A stretch of DNA of 64,000 nt from UBA4416 sp048498515 (lineage in GTDB: Bacteria > Bacteroidota > Bacteroidia > B-17B0 > Aurantibacillaceae). The position numbers and the translations under genes were made by a program. The stretch's first letter is position 1, and each line of letters begins with the position of its first letter. The notes beneath the pieces were generated by a model. It was not told the origin of the DNA and searched no databases. It saw only the letters and a list, made by a program, of their open reading frames with translations. The DNA is taken from assembly GCA_048498515.1 (NCBI GenBank), contig JBEHXV010000014.1, forward strand, positions 1 to 64,000. Reading direction: 5' to 3'. This document shows positions 51,123-59,879 of this stretch, piece after piece.

Positions 51123-54100
51123 CTAATTTTTTTCGTACAACCAAACCCTTAACAACGACAACAGCTGGTCAACATCTACCGGTTTTGTAATATAATCGGA
51201 TGCGCCCGCGTTGATGCATTTTTCCCTGTCGCCAGTCATGGCTTTTGCGGTAACAGCAATAACGGGTAATTTTTTCCATACAGCATTGGCGCGAATCTGC
51301 CTGGCAGTTTCATAACCATCCATTTCGGGCATCATCATATCCAGCAGCACAACATCTATTTGCGGGTTTGTTTTTAATTTATGCAATGCTTCTTTACCGT
51401 CAACTGCCGTCACAATATTCATTTTCAAAGATTCCAGGGCTTTGGAAAGTGAGAAGATGTTCCTCACATCATCGTCTACCACCAACACCGTTTTATTATT
51501 TAACACATCATTCAACGCGCCCATTTTTTTATGTTTAGCGTCGCCAGGAGTTGTTTTTTTCTTTTCTTCCACTACATGCAAAAACAACGACACTTCATCC
51601 AGCATCCGTTGGTATGAATGGGCCGTTTTCACAACAATCGAATCGGCGTATTGTTTTATGCGTTGTTCTTCGGCCTGTGATAAGCTTTTACCAGTGAAAA
51701 TGATGATCGGCAAATTCTCAAAGCCCCGATTTTTCTTTGCTTCCTCAAGCAGTTGATACGATTTTTGATCGGGAATACCCATGTCAAGGATCACACAGTT
51801 TATTCCTTCTTTTTTAAGCGCCTCCATGCCATCGTTTATCGTATTTTTTACTTCCGAAGTAATGTCGAAGGTTTCGAGGAAATAAGCCAGTGCTTTGGCA
51901 TGTTTGGCATTATCTTCCACAATGAGCACTTTTTTGGATTCGTTATTTAACACATACTCTATCTTTTTAAACACTTCCTGCATTTGCTCGTGCGCAAAAG
52001 GCTTGTTGATGAAATCGACCGCGCCTTTCAAAAGACTTTCTTTTTTCACCATGTACGACGACATCATGTGTACAGGAATATGGCGCGTGAAACGGTCTGC
52101 TTTCAATTCGTCCATCACTTCCCAGCCACTTTTTACCGGAAGCTGCACATCCAGCAGAATCCCTATCGGCATGTATTTACGGGCATAGATCAGGCCTTCA
52201 TCACCACGCACAGCAACAATGGCTTTGTAGCCTTTTGTATTGGCAAACTGTAGTAATGATTTCGCAAAATTTGTGTCATCCTCTATAATCAGTATGACCT
52301 TGTCTTTAGGCTTTAGGGAGTTCCTGTCATCCTTAATGCTTGCAGGAATGATATTGGCAATGTACTTGCTATCGGCATCTTTGTCTTGAATAGGGGCTTG
52401 CTCATACTCGCTTTCCAGATCCGCCATAGAAGAAGCTTCAGGCTCAAATCCTGCAATATCAATACTTCTTTTTAATGGCACTCTTAAAATAAATTCGCTG
52501 CCCTGGTTCACACTACTGGTTAAGTGCATATCGCCGCCAAGCAGCTTGGTAAGCTCACGGCTAATGGACAAACCAAGACCCGTACCTCCGAATTTACGCT
52601 TGGTTGATCCGTCGGCCTGCTGAAAGGCTTCAAAAATGAGTTGTTGTTTTTCTTTAGGAATACCAATTCCTGTGTCTTTTACAATAAAGCAAAGCAAGGC
52701 ATCATTTGACGGGCATACTTTAATGTCAAGGGCTACGCTACCGCTATTGGTAAATTTAAGTGCATTGGATAGCAGGTTTTTAATGATCTGTTCCAACCTT
52801 ACCTTATCGGTTTCAAGTACTTCGGGTACCTGCGGATCAACGGTTACCTGAAATTCAAGGTTTTTATTTTTTGCAACCGGTACAAACAAGGCATTCATAT
52901 CTTCCACAATTTCTGCAACAGGCACGTCCAGGTATTCGAGCTGCATTTTACCGGCTTCTATTTTCGACAGGTCAAGGATTTCGTCAATGAGACCAAGTAA
53001 GCCATTACCGCTACTCTGGATCACTTTGGCGTATTCGATCTGATCGTCACTTAAGTTCTTTTCATTATTCTCGGATAATAAACGGCTCAGCAATAAAATG
53101 GAGTTCAACGGTGTACGCAGCTCATGCGACATGTTTGCCAGGAACTCGGATTTATATTTTGTGGAAAGTTCCAGCTCATCCGCTTTTTTTCGGATGTCGG
53201 TATTACGTTCTTCCAGTAAGATGGTACGCTCTTCCAGCTCTTCATTGGTTTGCTGCAGTTCTTCCTGCTGCACTTTCAATTCTTCTTCCGAAGCCTGTAG
53301 CTGCTGCGATTGCGCTTCCAATTCACTGTTCAGGTTCTCCAGCTCCGAATGCTGAGTTTGCAATTCTTCGGCCTGGGCCTGGGTTTCTTCAAGCAGCTCC
53401 TGGAGCTTGGCATAGCTTAAAGCCGCATTAATACCAATAGCAATGGACTCTGTATTGTTTTCAAGCAGCTCAACAGCAATTTCCTCAGGTTTATGCAGGA
53501 AGCCAAGTTCCATTACGCCAATGGTCTCATTTTCGAACACCAAAGGCACGATAATAACTGATACCGGTAATGTATTTCCCACAGATGAGCTGATGAGAAA
53601 ATCGGAAGGAAGCTCTGTCACCACACTTATTTTTTTATTTTTTGCTGCCTGTCCCATCAAACCATCTCCCAGCATAAATTGTTTTGGCGCATTGGAAATG
53701 GAATAGGAAGACGAAAGTGCGAACAGTCCTGTATTGTTAATGTAAAATGTGGCAATAGGTGCATGGAGGTAAGTGGTAATGCAGGACAACAAATTTTCAG
53801 TGAGCTGTTTAATATCACGTTCCCCTCTTATGGCATCAGCTATTTTTACCGAACCTTCCTGCAACCAGGCCTTATTTTCAAGGGTCGTAAAATTAGTACC
53901 GAGGGATATGGCCATTTTATTGAGCGCTTTTGATATCCGTCCAAGGTCATCGTCCTTGCTATCCGTACTTCTTGCATTATAATCTCCCTCCGCTACTTTT
54001 TGCGTTACTCCTTCCATAACCGTAATGCGATTGGAGGTTTCGATGTATTTTTCCTCATCTTCTTTTTGTTTCCTGAGCCGTTCTTCCATATCGCGTTTAA

Positions 54101-54731
54101 TCTTAATATAGGAAAACACCGTAATGAGTATGGATAACAAAGCAGCCGAAACAACCAGTATGGGCGTGTAAACCACATAAGTATCCTGTTGTTCTGTTCT
54201 TATGCTTAGCAAACGCTTTTCCTCTCCTTTTATCCTCTCAACCACCTGCCTCAGGCTATCCATGATCTTCTTCCCTCTCATCATTTCATCGTACCTGGTT
54301 GCCGTATCAAGAATACCGGTTCTGTATTTAGCATTGATCCTAATCACTTTCTCCATTTGCTCAAAGCGGTCATCAATAAACACTTTAGCAGCATCAACAT
54401 TTTTTTGCTGCACGGGGTTATCAAGGGTCATTGATTTTACGTTGTTGTAAACCGCCTCTACTTTTTCATGTGCCGCATTATATGGCTCTAAAAAAACGGG
54501 GTTTAGGGTAATCATGTAACCTCGCTGTCCCGTTTCGGCATCTTTCATATAGGAAATCAGGTTCTCGGCTTCAATCAATACTTCGTTGGTATGGTTCACC
54601 ATCACGGAGCTGTCAACAAGTTCCTTTGTGCTGTATAAAGAGCTTACAAGGCTAATGATGAGCAGTACTGTGGAAACTAAAAATACAATTTGCAGGTTCC
54701 TGATAACAGAGTTGGTTGTTTGGTTTGGCAT
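51123..54731 (-). CDS. CHASE3-HAMP-GAF hybrid histidine kinase with three receivers
   Basis: 1202 aa. TM helix 1 at 12-32, a CHASE3 sensor outside the membrane (with ETGQRGYMIT at 66-75), TM helix 2 at about 186-208, a HAMP-like linker (to about 280), a GAF domain (about 295-440). A Glu/Gln-rich coiled coil at about 442-525 reads LEAQSQQLQASEEELKVQQE and so on. HisKA follows with His536 (FLANMSHELRTPLNSI), then the ATPase (NLLSNALKF, DTGIGIP, GGTGLGLSI). Three receivers have Asp861, Asp983 and Asp1131. The second receiver is unusual (ILDMGIPDQKSYQ, no Lys-Pro after the switch Lys). It senses a periplasmic or membrane signal of unknown nature. Second gene of the signalling operon. Confidence 0.93.
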   Translation of the reverse strand: MPNQTTNSVIRNLQIVFLVSTVLLIISLVSSLYSTKELVDSSVMVNHTNEVLIEAENLISYMKDAETGQRGYMITLNPVFLEPYNAAHEKVEAVYNNVKSMTLDNPVQQKNVDAAKVFIDDRFEQMEKVIRINAKYRTGILDTATRYDEMMRGKKIMDSLRQVVERIKGEEKRLLSIRTEQQDTYVVYTPILVVSAALLSILITVFSYIKIKRDMEERLRKQKEDEEKYIETSNRITVMEGVTQKVAEGDYNARSTDSKDDDLGRISKALNKMAISLGTNFTTLENKAWLQEGSVKIADAIRGERDIKQLTENLLSCITTYLHAPIATFYINNTGLFALSSSYSISNAPKQFMLGDGLMGQAAKNKKISVVTELPSDFLISSSVGNTLPVSVIIVPLVFENETIGVMELGFLHKPEEIAVELLENNTESIAIGINAALSYAKLQELLEETQAQAEELQTQHSELENLNSELEAQSQQLQASEEELKVQQEELQQTNEELEERTILLEERNTDIRKKADELELSTKYKSEFLANMSHELRTPLNSILLLSRLLSENNEKNLSDDQIEYAKVIQSSGNGLLGLIDEILDLSKIEAGKMQLEYLDVPVAEIVEDMNALFVPVAKNKNLEFQVTVDPQVPEVLETDKVRLEQIIKNLLSNALKFTNSGSVALDIKVCPSNDALLCFIVKDTGIGIPKEKQQLIFEAFQQADGSTKRKFGGTGLGLSISRELTKLLGGDMHLTSSVNQGSEFILRVPLKRSIDIAGFEPEASSMADLESEYEQAPIQDKDADSKYIANIIPASIKDDRNSLKPKDKVILIIEDDTNFAKSLLQFANTKGYKAIVAVRGDEGLIYARKYMPIGILLDVQLPVKSGWEVMDELKADRFTRHIPVHMMSSYMVKKESLLKGAVDFINKPFAHEQMQEVFKKIEYVLNNESKKVLIVEDNAKHAKALAYFLETFDITSEVKNTINDGMEALKKEGINCVILDMGIPDQKSYQLLEEAKKNRGFENLPIIIFTGKSLSQAEEQRIKQYADSIVVKTAHSYQRMLDEVSLFLHVVEEKKKTTPGDAKHKKMGALNDVLNNKTVLVVDDDVRNIFSLSKALESLKMNIVTAVDGKEALHKLKTNPQIDVVLLDMMMPEMDGYETARQIRANAVWKKLPVIAVTAKAMTGDREKCINAGASDYITKPVDVDQLLSLLRVWLYEKN

Positions 54732-54742
54732 ATGTTATTTGC

Positions 54743-56311
54743 TTAATGATGAGTGATTGGCAATACCAGTATAAAGCTGGCGCCTTCATTTTCTTTGCTC
54801 CTTGCAGTGATGATACCGTTATGTTTTTCTACGATCTTCCTGGCAATGGCCAGGCCTATCCCCGTCCCTTCATAATCTGTTCGGGAATGCAGCCGCTGAA
54901 AAATGACAAATAATTTATCGAGGTACTTTTCATTGAACCCTATTCCGTTATCCGAAAAAATGATCCGGTAATAATTCCCTGTTTCCGAAAGGGGGCTGTC
55001 AAACTCTTTATCCATGACCCGCTCGGCAGAAACGGAGATGACCGGCAGCATGGTTGCTTTTGAGAATTTTAAGGCGTTGCTTATCAGGTTCTGGAAGATT
55101 TGTCGCATCTGGCTGGGCACAGCGTCAATTACCGGCAAAGGGCCGTAGTTGATGCTCGCTTTTTTTTCGGAAATGATGTATTCAAAGTCCGATATCACTT
55201 CTTTCAATAACACCGTGAGGTCGGTTGGCTTAAACAACGAAGAAACCGATAGCCTGGAATAATCGAGAAGATCGTTTATAAGGTCGGACATGCGCTCCGA
55301 TGAATGAATGCTTTTTTCAAGGAACTTTATGCCTTCAGGGTCGTCGGTAAGGTATTTGTCCTTTACCAGGTTATTAAAGGTTTGTATCTTTCTTAAAGGC
55401 TCTTTCAAATCGTGTGAAACCACCCAGGAGAATTGTTGCAGTTCGTGATTGGAAGTTTCAAGCAATTCGTTTTTTTCCTTCAGCTTCCTGGTGCGTTCTT
55501 CAACTTTTACTTCCAGTAAATGATTAATGGATTTTTGTTCGTCAATATCCGTAAAGGTCCCAACCCATTTAATAATATGTTCATTTTGTATAACAGGGAT
55601 GATCCTTAAGATCATGTAACGGAATTTATGTGTGGATAGCTGTTTTATCCTGATCTCACGGATGTATTCTTCTCCCCGTTCAAAGCTCGACGTCCAGTCT
55701 TTACAAGAATTTTCATCATCCGGATGAACGGTTGGAAAAATATCTTTATCAGGAGAATACTCATACCAATGCTGATTGACATATTCCGTTTTTCCTTCGG
55801 CATTAATGGCAAATGTAATGATGGGCAGCGATTCCATGACAGAATGTAATTCTTTTACCCTTGCATCGAGCCTGTCCTCTGTACGTTTCCTGATCTCGAT
55901 CTCCTGTTTTAAAGAATCCTGCATTCGTTTAAGTTCCCTGTTTTGTTCCGAAAGCTTATAGAATGTTTTTACTTTCAGGAGCATGATATCAGGATCAACG
56001 GGTTTTGTGACATAATCAATGCCACCCGAAGCATAACCCTGGGTAATGAACTTTTTATCGGTACTTACCGCCGAAAGAAATATGATAGGAATATCCTTTG
56101 CTTTATTAAAGCCCAAAAGAGCCTCGGCAACTTCAAAACCATCCATGCCGGGCATTTGAACATCAAGAATAATTAAGGAATAGGTATGATTAAGGATTTT
56201 TTTTAAAGCTTCTTCACCCGAAGCCGCTGTATCAACCGAAAAGTTATGAAGCGTGAGCAAACCTTTAAGAGAAATAATGTTTTCAGGCTTGTCGTCAACT
56301 ATTAATATCAT
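54743..56311 (-). CDS. Receiver-PAS-histidine kinase
   Basis: 522 aa, soluble. N-terminal receiver with Asp50 (LIILDVQMPGMDGFEVAEAL), a coiled stretch (residues 125-165), a PAS domain with PAC (ESLPIITFAINAEGKTEYVN, IREIRIKQLSTHKFRYM), then HisKA with His in QQFSWVVSHDLKEPLRKI and the ATPase (NLISNALKFSK, FSDNGIGFNEKYLDKLF, GTGIGLAIARKIVEKHNG). This cyanobacterial-phytochrome-like kinase type often takes input from a partner kinase through its receiver. The hybrid kinase gene starts 11 bp downstream, so REC-to-kinase crosstalk is a reasonable guess. First gene of the operon. Confidence 0.92.
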   Translation of the reverse strand: MILIVDDKPENIISLKGLLTLHNFSVDTAASGEEALKKILNHTYSLIILDVQMPGMDGFEVAEALLGFNKAKDIPIIFLSAVSTDKKFITQGYASGGIDYVTKPVDPDIMLLKVKTFYKLSEQNRELKRMQDSLKQEIEIRKRTEDRLDARVKELHSVMESLPIITFAINAEGKTEYVNQHWYEYSPDKDIFPTVHPDDENSCKDWTSSFERGEEYIREIRIKQLSTHKFRYMILRIIPVIQNEHIIKWVGTFTDIDEQKSINHLLEVKVEERTRKLKEKNELLETSNHELQQFSWVVSHDLKEPLRKIQTFNNLVKDKYLTDDPEGIKFLEKSIHSSERMSDLINDLLDYSRLSVSSLFKPTDLTVLLKEVISDFEYIISEKKASINYGPLPVIDAVPSQMRQIFQNLISNALKFSKATMLPVISVSAERVMDKEFDSPLSETGNYYRIIFSDNGIGFNEKYLDKLFVIFQRLHSRTDYEGTGIGLAIARKIVEKHNGIITARSKENEGASFILVLPITHH

Positions 56312-56458
56312 GGAGCTAAAGGGTAACCGGACCCTGTGATAATTATATTTAAAATTCTAATATAACCAATTCCATTAAATATTGTTGAAAGGGAAAACCC
56401 TTACTAAAATTTCATGCCAGTGTAACTAGCTGGAAATTAAATAATTAAAATTGAAAAA

Positions 56459-57196
56459 TTATAGCAGATCACAGTACCAAAACCCATAATTGGCTGGCTT
56501 TTCAGCCTCATCAGCCACACAATCATACGTTGTGCTTTGTGGTTGTTTTGGAGCCGGATAGGTACGGTAAACAATTTCTCCTCTATTAAAGGCAATGGGT
56601 TGTTTAAAATTTGGTCCATCAAAAACAAACGTGTGAAACTCACCATGCTCACCACAAGGATCGACATTTGCCGGCAGGTCATTTAAAAAATCATGATCAA
56701 TGACCCTCCCTACAAAACTTTGATCGAGGTATTTTTCGTTAACACACGTTGTAATGGTTTTAAAGCCAAGATCTATAAATTCACGGATCAATTCTGTTGT
56801 TGATTTTTTCCATAACGGAAAAATCCCCTTCATTTCCAGTTGTGCTAACTTATTCTCTCTGTATGCCCTGAGGTCTTCTAAAAAAATATCGCCGAATACC
56901 GAAATGTTTACACCCTCCTTTTTCAATTTTAGTAATGCGTCATTCATCACCTGTTCATAGGATTCCATGGTAGGCGATTCGGGCATGAGTATTTTTATGG
57001 AAGGCAATCCCAGCGATGCCGCTTGTTTATCCAGCAGTTCAACTCTTACACCATGCATTGAGATCCGGTTGTATTCGGCATTTACAGTGGTGAGCAAGCC
57101 GGTAATATCATGCTGCCCTGCTTCCTGCAGCTTATACAAACACAGCGCCGAGTCTTTGCCGCCACTCCAGTTAAAGATCACTTTTTCTTTTTGCAT
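56459..57196 (-). CDS. Diphthine-ammonia ligase family (Dph6-like) adenine nucleotide alpha hydrolase
   Basis: 245 aa. PP-loop ATPase signature FNWSGGKDSALCLYKL (S-G-G-x-D-S), then LLTTVNAEYNRISMHGVRVEL and SVFGDIFLEDLRAYRENKL. The C-terminal half has DLGFKTITTCVNEKYLDQSF and DPCGEHGEFHTFVFDGP, the ATP_bind_4/Dph6 signature E-x-G-E-x-H/Y-T. In eukaryotes and archaea this enzyme amidates diphthine on EF2. Bacteria lack diphthamide, so the bacterial homologue must act on another substrate, unknown. ATG start; a 147-bp spacer separates it from the signalling operon on the same strand. Confidence 0.85.
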   Translation of the reverse strand: MQKEKVIFNWSGGKDSALCLYKLQEAGQHDITGLLTTVNAEYNRISMHGVRVELLDKQAASLGLPSIKILMPESPTMESYEQVMNDALLKLKKEGVNISVFGDIFLEDLRAYRENKLAQLEMKGIFPLWKKSTTELIREFIDLGFKTITTCVNEKYLDQSFVGRVIDHDFLNDLPANVDPCGEHGEFHTFVFDGPNFKQPIAFNRGEIVYRTYPAPKQPQSTTYDCVADEAEKPANYGFWYCDLL

Positions 57197-57501
57197 ACCG
57201 GTCTAAATGTAGCTTTTTCTGTTGATATTTTCAGACAGGGGCTTTTTAACGTAAGTAATTTTTTTTGGTTACATGAATTCTTAAACAAAGAATTGTTTTA
57301 AACTTAATTGGTAAAAAAGCTAACTTTTTAAAAACAGCATCGTAAACACAGGCAACAAAACTAAACATACCTGAAACCTTTTCTGATCCTAATTACAGGA
57401 AAGGCTGGTCGAAAAAGAAGAACCCGAGCCCATTCAATTTTTAAAACAATAAAATTCAATTAACATGAAACATATTTTAACTTATTTAAAACTCAGCGAC
57501 T
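57197..57501. other. 305-bp divergent intergenic region
   Basis: An AT-rich spacer between divergent genes. There is an A/T run with AATTTTTTTTGGTTACATG near 57258 and a short ATG frame at 57465 that only shadows the next gene. No hairpin, riboswitch or repeat phrase was recognised. Confidence 0.4.
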
Positions 57502-58137
57502 ATGAAAACCAAGGTACTATTAACCGCATTATTGGCACTTACCATTCAGGTAATGGCACAAGGCCAAACTCCCGCCAACCTGGCAATTAAAAACTACGAA
57601 ACATTTTTTGCCGGCAATCTTCAAAAATTATCACTTAGCGCCGACGAACAAACGCAATGGCAAAAAGCCGAAAACACAGATGAAATACTGAAACAGGCAG
57701 ATGAGTTGAGCGCTAAAGCAAAAGCACTACGCGAAGAAGCCGCAAAACTGGAACAACAAGCGCTTGTTAAAAAAATAATCGCGTCAGAAATTAACGGCAA
57801 AATAAACCATACACAATTTGTACTTAATAAAGAGCGTGCCGACTCGCTATACCAAAATTCAAGCCTAAATAGCAAAGATCAGATTAACAGCTTAATGATA
57901 AATGCGGACCGCGAACAAAAAATAGCAAAAGAAATGAGGGAAGAAGCTTATTCGTGGACCAATAATGCCGCCCGCTTAGGGACTTTAAGTAATGCCGAAG
58001 AAAAAGAAACCCTTTCCCTTAATAAATTAGCCGAAGCCGTCACACTCCTCAAAAACGTCAAACGTTACAACGGCGCAACCCCATCGCACTTAAGAACCAC
58101 CCCTGTTGTGCTGGGCTATACTAAAACCATCAATTAG
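57502..58137 (+). CDS. Secreted helical protein of unknown function
   Basis: 211 aa with a signal peptide (VLLTALLALTIQVMAQ). The mature part is nearly all helical, rich in Ala, Lys, Glu and Gln: ILKQADELSAKAKALREEAAKLEQQALVKK has a clear heptad pattern, repeated more weakly at INSLMINADREQKIAKEMREEA. A periplasmic coiled-coil or helical bundle is likely. I know no family for it. It is followed by a perfect-palindrome terminator and converges with the OmpA gene. Good codon regularity and the signal peptide argue it is real. Confidence 0.7.
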   Translation: MKTKVLLTALLALTIQVMAQGQTPANLAIKNYETFFAGNLQKLSLSADEQTQWQKAENTDEILKQADELSAKAKALREEAAKLEQQALVKKIIASEINGKINHTQFVLNKERADSLYQNSSLNSKDQINSLMINADREQKIAKEMREEAYSWTNNAARLGTLSNAEEKETLSLNKLAEAVTLLKNVKRYNGATPSHLRTTPVVLGYTKTIN

Positions 58138-58160
58138 TATTTCAAAAGGGTTATTCAATA

Positions 58161-58194
58161 AAAAAGCCTTCCGCCAGCTGGCGGAAGGCTTTTT
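58161..58194. terminator. Bidirectional terminator (34-bp perfect palindrome)
   Basis: Five A, then AGCCTTCCGCCAG paired exactly to CTGGCGGAAGGCT, then T tract. It serves both convergent neighbours. The CCGCCAGCTG core is shared with the terminator at 49297-49332. Confidence 0.9.
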
Positions 58195-58211
58195 ACTTTT
58201 TATGTTTTATC

Positions 58212-59693
58212 CTAGTAAGCTGTTTTAAGTTCTACCCTTCTGTTTTGGGCGCGGCCTGAAGCTTTTTTATTATCAGCCACCGGGCGGGTTTCGCCATAAC
58301 CAATAGCCGTTAAGCGTGCAGCGGAAACACCTTTCGAGATCAGGTATTCTCTAACCGATTCCGTTCTTCTTTGTGACAACTCCATGTTGTAAGCATCCTC
58401 GCCAACATTATCGGTATGCCCTTCAATGGTAAGGTTAGCCGCTTCATAACGTTGTAAGATGGTAGCAAGGTCATCGAGCTGAGCATGTGAGCTTAATTTT
58501 AATTTAGCACTGTTGGTTTCAAAGAAGATTTTGCTCGCGATCAATGTAATTCTTCTCACATCTTCTTTCGCCATTTCAGGGCAACCTTTATTTTCAATGG
58601 TTCCTTTTACGGTAGGGCAACGGTCGGTTAAGTCTGATACACCATCGCCATCGGTATCAGGGCAACCTTTCAGGGCTATTGGTCCGGCAAGGTCAGGACA
58701 AAGATCTTCTTCGTTTACAATACCATCCTTATCATTATCCAGTTCGCAACCGGTTGCATCTACTTTGTAGTTTGCTTTAGTACCAGGGCATTTATCATCA
58801 ATATCGGCTACGCCATCCTTATCTGAATCGGGACAACCTTTAAATTCTGTCGGGCCAAACACATCAGGGCAACGGTCATCCTTATCGGCTATGCCATCCA
58901 TGTCTTTATCAGGACAACCTTTTAAAGAGGAGACACCGGCCAGTTCAGGACAATCATCCACATAATCTGCCACACCATCACCGTCCTTATCAATAGGGCA
59001 ACCTTTTTTGTCTACCATCACACCGGTTGGCGTATTTGGGCATTGGTCATCTTTATCAGACACACCATCCTTATCCGCATCTTTCTTTTTACCGATATTA
59101 AACGTTAAACCTGCTGTATGATACAGATAGCCATCGTTAGCATCTCCCGTTTCAAAATCAATGTCATCGGCCGTAGTGTACATAAACGATTCCTGGAGCT
59201 GCAGGGAAATAACAGGCGTTAAACGAATGTTTAAACCACCGCCAAAAGACGGTAACGCATAATCATAACGTTCATCGTCTACCGTTTGGTAATCTTCATG
59301 CATGATACCGCCAACACCTGCATACAGATACGGACGTAATACATAACGTGAGCTTAAAATATTATAACGCAATACCAGGTTTGCCGTATTAAGGCGCGTT
59401 AAAAAACGGTTTTGGTCGCCCGGCATGCTCCATGGGCTTGTTGGTTCAATATTTCCTACTTCACCGCGCGTTAAAAATAAAGACACGTCGAAATGTTTAC
59501 TTAAATAACGCGATGCTGAAACGCTGGCAAAGCCATAAGCTGCCTGGCCTTCATTATAAAACCCCTGTCCGCGGTCGCCGTTATATTGTGTAATGCCTCC
59601 GTGTAATCCTATGTTCCACTTTCGGTCTTCTGTTTGTGCGTTTGTTATGCAGGCCATTAGCAAGCCAGCGCATAAGAGTACTATTTTTTTCAT
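58212..59693 (-). CDS. OmpA family outer-membrane protein with thrombospondin type 3 repeats
   Basis: 493 aa from ATG 59693, chosen because a signal peptide (MKKIVLLCAGLLMACITNAQ) follows at once; 15 upstream codons to 59738 are not signal-like. An eight-strand-type barrel occupies about 20-215. At least five Asp-rich calcium-binding TSP3 repeats follow (about 218-370), such as DADKDGVSDKDDQCPNTP and LDNDKDGIVNEEDLCPD. The C-terminal OmpA domain binds peptidoglycan (FETNSAKLKLSSHAQL, IEGHTDNVGEDAYN, LSQRRTESVREYL, NRRVELKTAY). It links the outer membrane to the wall. Abundant in Bacteroidota envelopes. Confidence 0.93.
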   Translation of the reverse strand: MKKIVLLCAGLLMACITNAQTEDRKWNIGLHGGITQYNGDRGQGFYNEGQAAYGFASVSASRYLSKHFDVSLFLTRGEVGNIEPTSPWSMPGDQNRFLTRLNTANLVLRYNILSSRYVLRPYLYAGVGGIMHEDYQTVDDERYDYALPSFGGGLNIRLTPVISLQLQESFMYTTADDIDFETGDANDGYLYHTAGLTFNIGKKKDADKDGVSDKDDQCPNTPTGVMVDKKGCPIDKDGDGVADYVDDCPELAGVSSLKGCPDKDMDGIADKDDRCPDVFGPTEFKGCPDSDKDGVADIDDKCPGTKANYKVDATGCELDNDKDGIVNEEDLCPDLAGPIALKGCPDTDGDGVSDLTDRCPTVKGTIENKGCPEMAKEDVRRITLIASKIFFETNSAKLKLSSHAQLDDLATILQRYEAANLTIEGHTDNVGEDAYNMELSQRRTESVREYLISKGVSAARLTAIGYGETRPVADNKKASGRAQNRRVELKTAY

Positions 59694-59846
59694 AATGATT
59701 TTTATTAGTTCATCATGATAATGAGAATGCCATGCCAATACAAATTTCCAACAGAATTAGCGGTATTCAGGCAATGCAGCTACCCATTTTGAGGAATTTT
59801 GTGCACATCCTACTTAATATTCTGATAAAAAAATTAAAAATTATAA

Positions 59847-59854
59847 TAAATTTA
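59847..59854 (+). promoter_or_regulatory. Putative -7 box (TAAATTTA)
   Basis: Motif 26 bp before the ATG at 59880, one mismatch from TAnnTTTG, in a strongly AT-rich stretch, so chance occurrence is a concern. Confidence 0.22.
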
Positions 59855-59879
59855 CAAGCACATATTTAAAATAATTTCC

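Noticed and set aside
53098..53431. Ser/Cys-rich plus-strand frames opposite the hybrid kinase
   Set aside because: They mirror the Glu/Gln-rich coiled coil on the other strand (antisense of GAA/CAG codons), so their composition is an artefact.
57465..57590. Short ATG frame upstream of and overlapping the gene at 57502 (possible leader peptide)
   Set aside because: Its residues come from the shifted frame of the following signal peptide region, with no peptide features or attenuator structure.
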